DNA of 64,000 nt from Pigmentiphaga sp. NML080357 (GTDB taxonomy: Bacteria > Pseudomonadota > Gammaproteobacteria > Burkholderiales > Burkholderiaceae_B). Of this stretch, positions 1-9,535 are shown piece by piece. The DNA lies in NCBI RefSeq assembly GCF_002188465.1, contig NZ_NINW01000029.1, forward strand, positions 1-64,000, read 5' to 3'. Position numbers and translations under genes: made by a program. Every line of letters begins with the position of its first letter. The first letter of the stretch is position 1. The notes beneath the pieces were generated by a model. It searched no databases, was not told the origin of the DNA, and saw only the letters and a list, made by a program, of their open reading frames with translations.

Positions 1-222
1 GGCGTCGCGCGCGGCGTGCGCGCCGGCGCGTGGCGGCTGGCCGAGAACGTGGCCGAGTACCTGACCGAGGAGGTCGATGCCGTCGCGGCGGCGCCCGCCC
101 TGCGGGCCTGGGGCGCCGAGGTGCGCCGCCTGCGCGACGATGCCGAGCGCGCCGCCAAGCGGGTCGAGCACTTGCATGCCAGGCTGGCCCGTTTCGAGGC
201 CCGCCCGCGCACGGGGGAGTGA
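1..222 (+). CDS. UbiJ/SCP2-like protein, C-terminal fragment
   Basis: This is the last 73 codons of a gene that starts before the window; the frame is open from base 1. The visible part is an amphipathic, charged helical tail rich in Ala, Arg and Glu (a coiled-coil-like run around LRAWGAEVRRLRDDAERAAK). That resembles the C-terminus of UbiJ-type accessory proteins, which carry an N-terminal SCP2 lipid-binding domain and assist ubiquinone synthesis. The SCP2 domain itself is not in the window, so the assignment rests on this tail and on ubiB starting 3 bases after the stop, the usual ubiJ-ubiB order. Confidence 0.6.
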   Translation, partial: GVARGVRAGAWRLAENVAEYLTEEVDAVAAAPALRAWGAEVRRLRDDAERAAKRVEHLHARLARFEARPRTGE

Positions 223-225
223 GCC

Positions 226-1779
226 ATGTTCACTTTCCTGCGCCTGATCCGCATCATGTTCGTCAGCTTTCGCTATGGCCTGGACGAACTCGTGGTGTCG
301 GGCATCCAGCATCCCTGGACCGAGCGCCTGCTCGTCGTGCTGCGCCTGGGACGCAAGCTGCATGCACCGCGCGGCGAACGGCTGCGCATGGCGCTGGAGA
401 CGCTGGGGCCCATTTTCGTCAAGTTCGGCCAGGTCCTGTCGACCCGGCGCGACCTGATTCCCGCCGACATCGCCGACGAACTGGCGCGCCTGCAGGACCG
501 GGTGCCGCCGTTCCCCTCGGAGGTCGCGATCCAGAGCATACGCAGAGAGCTGGGCCGGCATCCGGACGAGCTCTTCGCCAGTTTCGAACGCGAGCCGGTC
601 GCCTCGGCCTCGATCGCCCAGGTGCACTTCGCCGTGCTGCGCGACGGGCGCGAGGTGGCGGTCAAGGTGCTTCGGCCCAACATGGCGCCGGTCATCGAGA
701 AAGACCTGCGCCTGCTGCGCGCGGCGGCCACCCTGATCGAAAAGATCTCCGCCGACGGCCGGCGCCTCAAGCCGCGGGAAGTCGTGGCGGAGTTCGACAA
801 GTACCTCCACGACGAGCTCGACCTGCTGCGCGAGGCGGCCAATTGCAGCCAGCTGCGCCGCAACTTCGCGCCGGGCGGTCCGCGCGGCGACCTGCTGATC
901 GTTCCGGAAGTGATGTGGGATTACTGCTCGTCCTCCATCTTCACGATGGAGCGCATGCGCGGCATTCCGGTCAACCATGCCGAGCGCCTGGTCGAGGCCG
1001 GCGTGGACCTGAAGAAGCTGGCGCGCGACGGCGTGGAAATCTGCTTCACGCAGATGTTCGCCGACGGCTTCTTCCATGCCGACATGCACCCCGGCAACAT
1101 CTACGTGTCGGACGATCCGCGTACCCTGGGGCGCTACATCGCGCTCGACTTCGGCATCGTCGGCTCGCTGTCCGAGTTCGACAAGAACTACCTGGCGCAG
1201 AATTTCCTGGCCTTTTTCCGGCGCGATTACCGGCAGGTGGCGCGCCTGCACATCGAATCCGGATGGGTGCCGCCCGGCACGCGCGAGGAAGAGCTGGAAG
1301 GCGCCATCCGGGCTTGCTGCGAGCCGTACTTCGACCGCCCGCTCGCCGAGATCTCGCTCGGGCAGGTACTGATGCGCCTGTTCCAGACCTCGCGCCGCTT
1401 CAACGTCGAGATCCAGCCGCAACTGGTGCTGCTGCAAAAGACGCTGCTCAACATCGAAGGACTGGGACGCGAGCTGGATCCGTCGCTGGATCTCTGGAAG
1501 ACCGCCAAACCCTATCTCGAGCGCTGGATGAACGAGCGCGTGGGCTGGGCGGCGCTGCGCAATGGCATCAGGCGCGAGTCGCAGCAATGGGCGCAGATGC
1601 TGCCCGAGCTGCCGCGCCTGGTGCACAACCAGCTGGCGCGGCCCGACCGCTCGGCCGAGACGCTGGCCGAGTTGCAGCGGCTGCGCGTTGCCCAGCAGCA
1701 GACCAACCGCCTGATGGCGGTCATCGCCGGTGTGCTCGCGGTGGGGGTGGCCGTGGCGCTGTGGGCGGTGTCTCGGTAG
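226..1779 (+). CDS. ubiB: UbiB atypical protein kinase/ATPase for ubiquinone synthesis
   Basis: The 517-aa protein belongs to the ABC1/ADCK/UbiB family, which supports aerobic ubiquinone biosynthesis at the inner membrane. Family landmarks are all visible: the KxGQ motif (KFGQ, residues 66-69), the Ala-rich loop ASIAQVH (128-134) replacing the normal kinase glycine loop, the nucleotide-binding lysine in VAVKV (K147), the HADMHPGN catalytic loop near 284-290 and the DFG triplet at 308-310. A hydrophobic segment at about 493-513 is a likely C-terminal membrane anchor. The length matches the family. It follows the ubiJ-like fragment by 3 bases, so the two are cotranscribed. Confidence 0.95.
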   Translation: MFTFLRLIRIMFVSFRYGLDELVVSGIQHPWTERLLVVLRLGRKLHAPRGERLRMALETLGPIFVKFGQVLSTRRDLIPADIADELARLQDRVPPFPSEVAIQSIRRELGRHPDELFASFEREPVASASIAQVHFAVLRDGREVAVKVLRPNMAPVIEKDLRLLRAAATLIEKISADGRRLKPREVVAEFDKYLHDELDLLREAANCSQLRRNFAPGGPRGDLLIVPEVMWDYCSSSIFTMERMRGIPVNHAERLVEAGVDLKKLARDGVEICFTQMFADGFFHADMHPGNIYVSDDPRTLGRYIALDFGIVGSLSEFDKNYLAQNFLAFFRRDYRQVARLHIESGWVPPGTREEELEGAIRACCEPYFDRPLAEISLGQVLMRLFQTSRRFNVEIQPQLVLLQKTLLNIEGLGRELDPSLDLWKTAKPYLERWMNERVGWAALRNGIRRESQQWAQMLPELPRLVHNQLARPDRSAETLAELQRLRVAQQQTNRLMAVIAGVLAVGVAVALWAVSR

Positions 1780-1870
1780 CGCCGGGCGCCGGCCGGTCCT
1801 CATGCCTCCGGAAATTCCGAAGGCTATGCGTGGGGAAACCGCATTTTCAAGTGTCCGCCCATGAGGCAGC

Positions 1871-2638
1871 ATGGGGCCCATGGACATCTTGCCTTTGATT
1901 TTTTCCGTGACCAACTGGACCCTGGTCCTGCTCGTTCTCGGCACATTCTTCCTGGCCGGCGCGGTTAAGGGCGTCATCGGCCTGGGCCTGCCCACCGTGG
2001 CCATGGGTTTGCTCGGGCTGGCCATGGCCCCGGTGCAGGCCGCGGCCTTGCTCGTGGTGCCCTCCATGGTGACCAACGTCTGGCAACTGGCCCTCGGAGG
2101 CCGTTTCCTTTACCTGATGAAGCGATTGTGGCCGCTGCTCGCCGGCGTGTTCGCCGGCACGTGGGCGGCGGCCGCGCTGATGGGCACGGGCTCGCAGCCC
2201 TGGGCCGTCCGTGCGCTCGGGGTGGCGCTGGTGCTTTACGCGATATCGGGACTCCTTGCCTTCCAGCTGCGGGTACCGGTGCGCTGGGAGCGCTCCCTGG
2301 GCGCGGTCGTCGGCTGCACGACGGGGGTGATCACCGCGGCCACGGGAGTATTCGTCATCCCGGCCGTGCCGTACCTCCAAGGGCTGGGGCTGGCCAAGGA
2401 CGAACTGGTCCAGGCGCTGGGCATCTCTTTCACCGCCTCGACGCTGGCGCTGGCCGCGGCGCTGGCGCGTGGCGGCGCGCTTGGCCACCATGAAATAGCG
2501 GCATCGCTCTTTGCCCTGGTCCCGGCCATGGCGGGCATGTGGGCCGGCCAGTACCTGCGCAGCCGTATCAGCCCCGCGGCGTTCCGCCGCGGCTTCTTCA
2601 CCGGATTGGGACTGCTCGGCCTGTACCTCTGCTTCTGA
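1871..2638 (+). CDS. TSUP (TauE/SafE) family permease
   Basis: A 255-aa polytopic membrane protein of the TSUP family, whose members move sulfite, sulfoacetate or other small organosulfur or carboxylate anions. The first repeat begins with the typical glycine-rich segment after a first helix (GAVKGVIGLGLPTVAMGLLG), and a second repeat starts around GCTTGVITAATGVFVIP. About eight hydrophobic segments are seen. ATG codons at 1871 and 1880 are both possible starts; neither has a strong ribosome site. The substrate cannot be told from the sequence, and no sulfur-metabolism gene lies next to it. Confidence 0.85.
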   Translation: MGPMDILPLIFSVTNWTLVLLVLGTFFLAGAVKGVIGLGLPTVAMGLLGLAMAPVQAAALLVVPSMVTNVWQLALGGRFLYLMKRLWPLLAGVFAGTWAAAALMGTGSQPWAVRALGVALVLYAISGLLAFQLRVPVRWERSLGAVVGCTTGVITAATGVFVIPAVPYLQGLGLAKDELVQALGISFTASTLALAAALARGGALGHHEIAASLFALVPAMAGMWAGQYLRSRISPAAFRRGFFTGLGLLGLYLCF

Positions 2639-2797
2639 CCGGGCTGGAGGGGCCTCCGCTGCGCCGGCGGGCGTCTCGTCCCTCCTGCTCGCGCAAGCGT
2701 GGCGGGTGAGCCGCAAATGCCGATCCCGCCTGGGCTTTCCAGGCGCCCTGTGCGATACTCCCGCGGTTTTGGCTTTCGTCCGGGTGGCCGCGGCATC

Positions 2798-4231
2798 ATG
2801 GTGTTCTGGTTCGTCTTGCTCTACCTGCTGGTTTCCATCGCCATCGGCGTCGTCGCCGCCCGCCGGGTGTCGAACTCCACCGACTATGCGGTGGCCGGCC
2901 GGTCGTTGCCCTTGTTCATCGTCGTGGCCACGACCTTTGCCACCTGGTTCGGGTCCGAGGCGGTCCTGGGCGTGTCGGCGGTTTTCGTGCGGGAAGGGCT
3001 GGGCGGGGTGGTGGAAGACCCCTTCGGCGCCTCGATGTGCCTGGTGCTGGTAGGCCTGTTCTTCGCCGCTCGCCTGTACCGGCACAATCTGCTTACGCTG
3101 GGCGATTACTACCGCGAGCGCTACGGCCCCATCGTCGAAGTCATCATGAGCCTGGCCATCATCATCTCCTACCTGGGATGGGTCGCGGCCCAGGTGAAGG
3201 CGCTGGGGCTGGTGTTCCACATGCTCGATCCCGGCGTGTTCTCGCAGTCCGGCGGCATGATCATCGGCACGCTGATCGTGATGACTTATACGCTGTTCGG
3301 CGGCATGTGGTCGGTCGCGTTGACCGATTTCTTCCAGATGATCGTCATCGTCGCCGGCTTGTTCACCATCGCGTATTTCGCCACCGACCTGGCCGGCGGC
3401 GTCGGCGTGGTCGTGCACGAGGCCACCAGCCGCGACCTGCTCAATTTCCTGCCGCCCGCCACGCCGCACGACATCCTCTTCTTCTTCGCGGCGCTGGTGA
3501 CCATGATGCTCGGATCGATACCGCAGCAGGACGTGTACCAGCGCGTCATGTCGTCCAAGGACGTGAAGACGGCCCGCCGCGGTCCCATCATCGGCGGCCT
3601 GCTCTACCTGATGTTCGCCTGCATCCCGATGTACATCGGCGTGGCCGCCTTCGGCGTCATGCCCGACACGGTCGCCACCCTGATGCAGGACGATCCGCAG
3701 AAGATCCTGCCGACCTTCATCCTGGAACGCATGCCCGCCGTGGCGCAGGTGTTCTTCTTCGGCGCGCTGCTGTCGGCCATCATGTCGACCGCCTCGGCCA
3801 CGCTGCTGGCGCCGTCCACCACCTTCGCCGAGAACATCCTGCGCCATTTCCTGCCGGGCATGTCGGACAAGCACTTCCTGCGGGCGATGCGCCTGTCCGT
3901 GGTCGTGTTCGGGGCGTGCGTGCTGACGTTCGCGCTCAGCACCTCCGACAGCATCTACGAGATGGTGGCAGGGGCGTACACGGTCACCCTGGTGGGGGCC
4001 TTCGTGCCGCTGCTGATGGGGCTGTACTGGCGCCGCGCGACCACGCAAGGAGCGCTGCTGTCGTCGATCCTGGGGGTGGCGGCGTGGCTGCTGGTCAGGG
4101 CTTTTGCCGCGGACGATTTTCCGCCACAATTGGCCGGATTGCTGGCGGGATTCGTCGGCATCTGGGCCGGCAGCCTGCTTCCCCAGGTCGTGCGGGCCCG
4201 CAACCGGCCCGCGCTGCATCCGGCCCTGTAA
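2798..4231 (+). CDS. Sodium:solute symporter (SSS) family transporter
   Basis: A 477-aa inner-membrane protein with about 12-13 hydrophobic helices and the SSS signature pattern: STDYAVAGRSLP after the first helix, then ATTFATWFGSEAVLG. The family couples Na+ or H+ influx to uptake of proline, acetate, pantothenate and similar solutes; the substrate is not predictable here. I place the start at the ATG at 2798 (MVFWFVLLYLL), which begins directly in the first membrane helix. An in-frame start at 2699 would add a non-hydrophobic leader. It lies 159 bases after the TSUP gene on the same strand and may be independently transcribed. Confidence 0.88.
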   Translation: MVFWFVLLYLLVSIAIGVVAARRVSNSTDYAVAGRSLPLFIVVATTFATWFGSEAVLGVSAVFVREGLGGVVEDPFGASMCLVLVGLFFAARLYRHNLLTLGDYYRERYGPIVEVIMSLAIIISYLGWVAAQVKALGLVFHMLDPGVFSQSGGMIIGTLIVMTYTLFGGMWSVALTDFFQMIVIVAGLFTIAYFATDLAGGVGVVVHEATSRDLLNFLPPATPHDILFFFAALVTMMLGSIPQQDVYQRVMSSKDVKTARRGPIIGGLLYLMFACIPMYIGVAAFGVMPDTVATLMQDDPQKILPTFILERMPAVAQVFFFGALLSAIMSTASATLLAPSTTFAENILRHFLPGMSDKHFLRAMRLSVVVFGACVLTFALSTSDSIYEMVAGAYTVTLVGAFVPLLMGLYWRRATTQGALLSSILGVAAWLLVRAFAADDFPPQLAGLLAGFVGIWAGSLLPQVVRARNRPALHPAL

Positions 4232-4377
4232 GCTCTGTTACACGGCCCCGGGTGGCGGCGCCCGGCCAGGTATGGAAGGAACGTGTCATTAGGGGGTAAA
4301 ACTCCACCTATATTGTTCGCCGACCTTCCGGCGCCTTGGTACGCACAAGCTGCCGGCCTCGATACAAGGGCTCCATC

Positions 4378-5217
4378 ATGCTGTACCCGGAACTATTCAA
4401 ATCCCTCGAGTCCGTGCGCTGGGACATGAGGAAGGACGTGCCGTGGGATCAGTTCGACGCCAGTCTGCTGACCGACGAGCAGGCGCATACCATCAAGATG
4501 AACGCGATCACCGAGTGGTCGGCGCTGCCGGCCACCGAGATGTTCCTGCGCGACAATCGCGAGGACAGCGATTTCAGCGCCTTCATGTCCATCTGGTTCT
4601 ACGAGGAGCAGAAGCATTCGCTGGTGCTGCAGGAGTACCTGCAACGCTTCCGCCCGGACCTGGTGCCGACCGAGGAGGAACTGCACAACGTGCGCTTCGA
4701 GTTCGACGAGGCGCCCGCGCTCGAAACCCTGACCCTGCATTTCTGCGGCGAGATCCGCCTGAACCACTGGTACCGGCGCGCCGCGCAATGGCACACCGAG
4801 CCGGTCATCAAGGCCATCTACAAGCTCATTGCCCAGGACGAGGCACGCCACGCGGGCGCCTACCTGCGCTACATGAAACGCGCGCTGACCGATCGCGGCA
4901 AGGAACTCGCCGACCAGGCCCGCGCCGCCTTCGCCAAGATAGGCGTGCTGATGGCGTCGGCCAAGCGTACGTCGCAGGCGCTGCATCCGACCAACCTGCA
5001 CGTCAACAAGAGCCTGTTCCCCAACGATACGGTGCAGTCCCGCCTGCCCGAGCCCGGCTGGCTGGAGCGCTGGCTCGACGACCAGATCCAGTTCGACAAG
5101 GAGTGGGAAGGCAAGGTCGCCGACCGCATTCTGCACAACATGTCGACCCTGCTCGGCCGCAGCTTCGCCACGGTGCAGGACCTGAACCGCTACCGGAAGG
5201 AACTCGCCGCGGGGTAA
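4378..5217 (+). CDS. Ferritin-like di-iron protein
   Basis: A 279-aa, mostly helical protein with the spaced carboxylate/histidine signature of ferritin-like di-iron enzymes: EEQKH near residue 74, then EIRLNHW near 126, and DEARHAG near 157. The two ExxH-type motifs plus two further acidic residues resemble acyl-ACP desaturase and related oxygenase folds. The function is unknown; desaturase-like chemistry is possible but no redox partner is adjacent. The start is ATG 4378 (MLYPELFKSL), because the upstream in-frame codons are Arg-rich and unlike the fold. The gene is alone and converges on htrA across a clear hairpin. Confidence 0.75.
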   Translation: MLYPELFKSLESVRWDMRKDVPWDQFDASLLTDEQAHTIKMNAITEWSALPATEMFLRDNREDSDFSAFMSIWFYEEQKHSLVLQEYLQRFRPDLVPTEEELHNVRFEFDEAPALETLTLHFCGEIRLNHWYRRAAQWHTEPVIKAIYKLIAQDEARHAGAYLRYMKRALTDRGKELADQARAAFAKIGVLMASAKRTSQALHPTNLHVNKSLFPNDTVQSRLPEPGWLERWLDDQIQFDKEWEGKVADRILHNMSTLLGRSFATVQDLNRYRKELAAG

Positions 5218-5240
5218 GGGCGGCCTTTCTTTGAAGAAAT

Positions 5241-5266
5241 GGCCGGAGCAGCAAGCCGCTCCGGCC
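5241..5266. terminator. Bidirectional hairpin terminator between convergent genes
   Basis: GGCCGGAGC and GCTCCGGCC form a perfect 9-bp stem with an 8-base loop between the ferritin-like gene (ends 5217) and htrA (ends 5291). Pyrimidine-rich tails lie on both sides (gtcttcctt to the right; atttcttcaaag on the minus strand), so it can stop transcription from either direction. Confidence 0.7.
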
Positions 5267-5290
5267 GTCTTCCTTACTGCGTCCGCACCG

Positions 5291-6739
5291 TCAACCCAGG
5301 CGTACCGGCACGAAGATCTTGGCGTCGCCGCGCTGGACCAGCAGCGCCACCGTCTTGCCCGACTTGGCGAGCAGGGCGCGGACCTGCTCCGCGTTCTGCA
5401 CGGGCACCCCATTGAGTGACAGCAGCAGGTCGCCGGGTTCGATACCGGCCTGTTCGGCCGGGCCGCCCACCTGCTCCACGACCAGTCCGGTATTGCCGCC
5501 CACGGCCATCTGCTCTTGCGGCGTCAGCGGCCGCAGCGCGAGCCCCAGCCGGCCGTGTGCGGCGCCGTCCTGCGCGCCGGCCCGCGCAGAGGTTTCCTGT
5601 TTGGCGCTGCCGAGCTTGGCGACGACGTCGCGCGGCTTGCCGTCGCGCCACACCTCCAGCTTCACCTCCTGGCCCGGCGTGGCCAGGCTGACCACGGCCG
5701 GCAGGTCGCCGGAGGCTACGACGGGCTTGCCGTCGATCTTGCGGATGATGTCGCCCGACTTCAGGCCGGCCTTGTCCGCGGGGCTGCCTTTCTCGACATT
5801 GGCGACCAGCGCGCCGGTGGGCGAATCGAGTTTGAACGAGTCGGCCAGCGCCTGGTTGACGTCCTGGATGGTGACGCCCAGGCGGGCATGGCGGACTTCG
5901 CCATGGGCCACGATCTGTTCCTTGACCTTGGTCGCGACATCGATCGGAATGGCGAAGGACAGGCCCTGATAGCCGCCGGTCTGACTATAGATCTGCGAGT
6001 TGATGCCGACCACTTCGCCGCGCGAGTTGAACAGCGGGCCGCCCGAATTGCCGGGGTTGACGGCGACGTCGGTCTGGATGAACGGCACCGAGCTGTCGTC
6101 GGGCAGCGACCGGCCCTTGGCGCTCACGACACCGGCCGTGACGGTGTTTTCCAGGCCATAGGGCGATCCGATGGCGAGCACCCATTCGCCCACGCGCAGG
6201 TCGTTGGGGTTGCCCAGTGCCACCACCGGCAGGTTGCGGGCGTCGATCTTCAGTACCGCCACGTCGGTCTGGGGATCCGAGCCGAGGACCTTGGCGCGGA
6301 ATTCGCGCCGGTCGGTGAGCTTGACGGTGACTTCCTTGGCGCCCTTGACCACGTGGGCATTGGTCAGGATGACGCCGTCGGGGCTGATGATGAAGCCGGA
6401 CCCCTGGCCGCGCATCGGAACGCTGTGCGTGCCGCCTCCGGGATAACCGGGAAATCCGCGGAAGAATTGCGCGAACGGATCGTCCTCGTCGTCGGAGACC
6501 TTGGTGGTGCCGGTAACGCTGATGTTGACCACCGCCGGACCGTAGCGCTGGGTGATCTGCGAAAAATCAGGCGGGGTGACCGCGCCCACCGGAGCGGCGG
6601 CCTGCGTGCTGGCGGCCGCGGCCGGCAGTGCTTGGGTATCGGCCACTCGCGTGAACGCGGCGGCGCCGGCAGCGCCGAATACGCCTGCGGCAACCAACGC
6701 CACAGCCAGGTGCGAGGCGGAGAATTTGCGGGTGTTCAT
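5291..6739 (-). CDS. Periplasmic HtrA/DegP-family serine protease
   Basis: A 482-aa protein starting MNTRKFSASHLAVALVAAG, with a signal peptide or membrane anchor in residues 8-30. It has a trypsin-like domain with the HtrA triad H129 (TNAHVV), D159 (TDVAV) and S232 (GNSGGP), followed by two PDZ domains (about 285-375 and 400-480). It degrades or refolds damaged envelope proteins. An AGGAG sequence 7 bases before ATG 6739 decides the start; the upstream in-frame Met codons lack a Shine-Dalgarno sequence. It lies 64 bases after the histidine kinase gene, suggesting that the two-component system controls it. Whether it is degP, degQ or mucD by orthology I cannot say. Confidence 0.93.
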   Translation of the reverse strand: MNTRKFSASHLAVALVAAGVFGAAGAAAFTRVADTQALPAAAASTQAAAPVGAVTPPDFSQITQRYGPAVVNISVTGTTKVSDDEDDPFAQFFRGFPGYPGGGTHSVPMRGQGSGFIISPDGVILTNAHVVKGAKEVTVKLTDRREFRAKVLGSDPQTDVAVLKIDARNLPVVALGNPNDLRVGEWVLAIGSPYGLENTVTAGVVSAKGRSLPDDSSVPFIQTDVAVNPGNSGGPLFNSRGEVVGINSQIYSQTGGYQGLSFAIPIDVATKVKEQIVAHGEVRHARLGVTIQDVNQALADSFKLDSPTGALVANVEKGSPADKAGLKSGDIIRKIDGKPVVASGDLPAVVSLATPGQEVKLEVWRDGKPRDVVAKLGSAKQETSARAGAQDGAAHGRLGLALRPLTPQEQMAVGGNTGLVVEQVGGPAEQAGIEPGDLLLSLNGVPVQNAEQVRALLAKSGKTVALLVQRGDAKIFVPVRLG

Positions 6740-6803
6740 GGTCGGCTCCTGTGCCATGTGGTGAGACATGGCGCCATGTTGGAACCGTATCCTTAAGCCA
6801 TCC

Positions 6804-8129
6804 TTAAGTCGGCGGAGGGGGGAAACGCACCCGCACGCGCAGCCCTCCCAGGGGCGAATCGAGCAGCTCGACCGTGGCGCCATGGCGTCCCGCTATGGCC
6901 TTGACGATGGCCAGGCCCAGGCCGCTGCCGGGCGTGTCGGCGGAATGGGAGCGGTAGAAGCGATCGAACACGCGGCCGCGCTCGGAGGGCGGGATGCCCG
7001 GTCCGTCGTCGTCCACGTCGAGCGTGGCGCCCCGCTCGTCGCTCGCCAATCCGATGTCTACCCGGCCCGACGCGGGGGCGTATTTGACGGCGTTGTCCAA
7101 CAGGTTGCGCACCAGCAGGGCCAGGGCCTCCCCCTGTCCCGTCACGCGGGCGCCGCTGGCGCCCTCCATGCCGATGTCGATGCCGCGTGCGCGGGCCTGC
7201 GGCAGCACGTCGGTCAGGGCGGTGCGCACGACGTCCGCCAGGTCCACGGTGGCGAACTGCATGCCCGGCGCCTCCTGCCGCGCCAGCGACAGCAGTTGCT
7301 CGACCAACCGCGTGGCGCGCTCGATGCCCGCCCCCAGTCGGCCGATGGCGACCTGGCGCGAGGCCTCGTCGTCCGATCGCTGCAGGAATTGCAATTGCAG
7401 TTTCAGCGCAGCCAGCGGTGAGCGCAGCTCGTGCGCGGCATCGCCCACGAATTGCTGTTGCGCGGCGAAGGCCTGGCGTACCCGGTCCAACAGCAAATTG
7501 AGCTCGTGGACGAGGGGGCGTACCTCGTCCGGCAGGCCCGATTCGCTGACCGGAGACAAATCGTCGGCCTGCCGCGCGGCGACCTGCCGGCGCGCCCGGT
7601 CCACCGGCATCAGCGAATGGCTGACCACCCACCAGACGACCAGCATCAGCAGCGGCGCCATGGCGGCGATGGGCCATATGGTGCGCAGCGCCAGCGAACG
7701 CGCCATGGACGTGCGCACGCGGACGTCCTGCGCGACCTGGATGATCTGCAACGGCGCTTCGAGCGAATACATGCGATACGTGGCGCCCTCGGCTTCGACC
7801 GTGGAGAAGCCCAGCACCACGCGATCGGGCAGGACCAGCTTGGGGGTGGAGCGGAACAGGCGCACGCCGTCCGGCGTCCAGATCTGGATGATGAGGTCGC
7901 GCGCGGCGGGATCGTCGAGCAGGCCGCCGTCGGGCCCCGTGCTGAACAGCGGATTGCCGTTGCTCAGCGAGAGGGCGATGCGCTGCAGCTGATAATCGAA
8001 GATCTCGTCGGTCTGGACCAGTGCGCCGCGATACGCGATGGCGCCTTGCATCAGCGCCGCCAGGAAAATGGCCGCCAGCAGGAAAGCCAGCAACCGCCCG
8101 CGCAACGAATGACCAGCAATGAGCCTCAT
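6804..8129 (-). CDS. Sensor histidine kinase, QseC/TctE-like
   Basis: The 441-aa protein has two membrane helices (about 13-33 and 150-170) bracketing a periplasmic sensor of about 115 residues, a HAMP-like linker, a DHp domain with phospho-accepting H233 in DAAHELRSPLAAL, and a HATPase_c domain with NLLDNAVKYA, DDGPGIP and GSGLGLAIV. The layout matches the QseC/TctE group. Its partner regulator lies upstream in the same direction, separated by 118 bases that contain part of an intergenic repeat. The start at ATG 8129 has AGAGGA just upstream. The stimulus is unknown; linkage to htrA suggests an envelope signal. Confidence 0.92.
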   Translation of the reverse strand: MRLIAGHSLRGRLLAFLLAAIFLAALMQGAIAYRGALVQTDEIFDYQLQRIALSLSNGNPLFSTGPDGGLLDDPAARDLIIQIWTPDGVRLFRSTPKLVLPDRVVLGFSTVEAEGATYRMYSLEAPLQIIQVAQDVRVRTSMARSLALRTIWPIAAMAPLLMLVVWWVVSHSLMPVDRARRQVAARQADDLSPVSESGLPDEVRPLVHELNLLLDRVRQAFAAQQQFVGDAAHELRSPLAALKLQLQFLQRSDDEASRQVAIGRLGAGIERATRLVEQLLSLARQEAPGMQFATVDLADVVRTALTDVLPQARARGIDIGMEGASGARVTGQGEALALLVRNLLDNAVKYAPASGRVDIGLASDERGATLDVDDDGPGIPPSERGRVFDRFYRSHSADTPGSGLGLAIVKAIAGRHGATVELLDSPLGGLRVRVRFPPPPT

Positions 8130-8247
8130 CTCAGTCCTCTACGGCGCCGTTCTCTGCGGCGCAACGCCACTGTATCCAGGGCACAGCGGATCCGGCTCCA
8201 CCTGTGCCGCCCCAAGGCGGGCCCAGGCCCCCTTGGGGGGCTGGGAG
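8130..8247. repeat. Truncated copy of the intergenic palindrome family
   Basis: The gap between regulator and kinase holds a shortened arm of the family: a TCCAGGGCACAGCGGATCCG block, a collapsed inner hairpin, then GTGCCGCCCC. A GC block at 8213-8233 (CAAGGCGGGCCCAGGCCCCC) recurs at 57518-57538. The copy interrupts what is otherwise a tight two-gene operon. Confidence 0.6.
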
Positions 8248-8904
8248 CTATACCCTAATGACATACCCGACGCCGCGTACCGTCTGGATGAACTGCGCGC
8301 CCAGTTTCTTGCGCAACCCGTGGATATAGACTTCCACCGCGTTGCTGCTTATCTCGTCCTTCCAGCTGTAGAGTTTTTCCTCGAGCTGGGCGCGGGAGAG
8401 GATGAGGCCAGGCCGCGCCAGCAGCGGCTCAAGCACCGCCCATTCCTTGGCCGTGAGCGTGACCGGCTCGCCATTGACCGTTGCCGTGTGCGTGGCCGGA
8501 TCGAGCACGACGCCGCCATGTTCGTACAGGGGCTCGGCCCGGCCTGCGCTGCGCCGGATCAGGGCGCGGATGCGGGCGAGGACCTCGTCCACGTCGTAGG
8601 GCTTGACCACGTAGTCGTCCGCGCCGGCGTCCAGGCCGGCGATGCGCTGCTCGATGGCGTCGCGCGCGGTGGCGATGAGGACCGGGGTCTGCGTCTTGCG
8701 CGCCCGCAGTTCGCGCAGCACGGACAGGCCGTCGCCGTCGGGCAGGCCGAGGTCCAGCAGCACCAGATCGTAGTGTTCGGTGCGCAAGGCGGTATCGGCG
8801 CTCTGCGCGTTCTTCACCCAGTCCACCGCGTAGTGCTCGGCGCGCAGCACGTCGAGCACGCTTTCTCCTATCATCGGATCGTCTTCAACCAGCAGCAGCC
8901 GCAT
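8248..8904 (-). CDS. OmpR-family response regulator
   Basis: A 218-aa two-domain regulator. The receiver domain has the acidic pocket EDD (residues 7-9), phospho-acceptor D51 (LVLLDLGLPDGDG) and a K in VVKPYD. The C-terminal winged-helix DNA-binding domain includes LTAKEWAVLEPLLARPG and ends VRGVGYVIRV, typical of OmpR/QseB proteins. I choose ATG 8904 (MRLLLVEDDP), the normal family start. It is the first gene of the regulator-kinase-protease set and is divergent from rfaE2, with about 136 bases between them. Confidence 0.92.
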   Translation of the reverse strand: MRLLLVEDDPMIGESVLDVLRAEHYAVDWVKNAQSADTALRTEHYDLVLLDLGLPDGDGLSVLRELRARKTQTPVLIATARDAIEQRIAGLDAGADDYVVKPYDVDEVLARIRALIRRSAGRAEPLYEHGGVVLDPATHTATVNGEPVTLTAKEWAVLEPLLARPGLILSRAQLEEKLYSWKDEISSNAVEVYIHGLRKKLGAQFIQTVRGVGYVIRV

Positions 8905-9001
8905 TGCGATTCCTCGTCCCGGGACCAGTCCCGGCAATGGACCTGCACAGTGTATCTTCCCCGCCGGCGGGGGACGCCGGCACGCCGCGGGCGATCGCCT
9001 C

Positions 9002-9007
9002 TACAAT
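9002..9007 (+). promoter_or_regulatory. Candidate -10 element for rfaE2
   Basis: TACAAT lies 34 bases before the rfaE2 start in an otherwise very GC-rich spacer. No convincing -35 is visible, so this is a weak call. Confidence 0.3.
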
Positions 9008-9040
9008 GGGGCGTCCCGCCCCTCGTGTACTGCTGCGACC

Positions 9041-9520
9041 GTGTCTGCCCGTTTCGAATCCAAGATCCTCAGTCCCGACGAATGCCTGGTCGCGCGTGCC
9101 GCGTGGCCGCGTCCGCTGGTGTTCACCAACGGCGTGTTCGACATCCTGCACCGCGGCCACGTCACCTACCTGGACGAAGCCGCGCAGCTCGGCGCCATGC
9201 TGGTCGTGGCCATCAATACCGATGCGTCGGCGCGGCGCCTGGGCAAGGGGCCCGACCGCCCGCTGAACAGGCAGGATGATCGCGCGGCGCTGCTGGCGGC
9301 TCTGGCTTCGGTCGACGCGGTAACCTGGTTCGACGAGGACACGCCGCTGGAGCTGATCGGCAAGCTGCGCCCCGATCTCATCGTCAAAGGCGGGGACTAC
9401 GACATGGACAAGCTGCCCGAGACCGCCCTGGTGCGCAGCTGGGGCGGCGACGCCGTGGCTATCGATTTCGAGCACGACCGCTCCACCACCAAGCTGGTCG
9501 AGCGCATCCGCGCCCGCTGA
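9041..9520 (+). CDS. rfaE2: D-glycero-beta-D-manno-heptose 1-phosphate adenylyltransferase
   Basis: A 159-aa nucleotidyltransferase equivalent to the C-terminal half of HldE. It joins AMP to heptose-1-phosphate on the way to ADP-heptose for the LPS inner core. The HxGH ATP-binding motif is seen in FDILHRGH, and the family segment DRAALLAALASVDAV and the end DRSTTKLVERIR are present. The protein starts with GTG 9041. A separate kinase (rfaE1) is expected elsewhere, because this is the split, monofunctional form. The SIS-domain protein at 37680-38270 may belong to the same pathway. Confidence 0.93.
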   Translation: MSARFESKILSPDECLVARAAWPRPLVFTNGVFDILHRGHVTYLDEAAQLGAMLVVAINTDASARRLGKGPDRPLNRQDDRAALLAALASVDAVTWFDEDTPLELIGKLRPDLIVKGGDYDMDKLPETALVRSWGGDAVAIDFEHDRSTTKLVERIRAR

Positions 9521-9535
9521 GCAGGGCCGCGTCGC

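Noticed and set aside
1847-4219. 790-codon open frame on the minus strand opposite the TSUP and symporter genes
   Set aside because: A high-GC antisense shadow with Gln/His/Arg-rich composition, no start signal and no recognisable domain.
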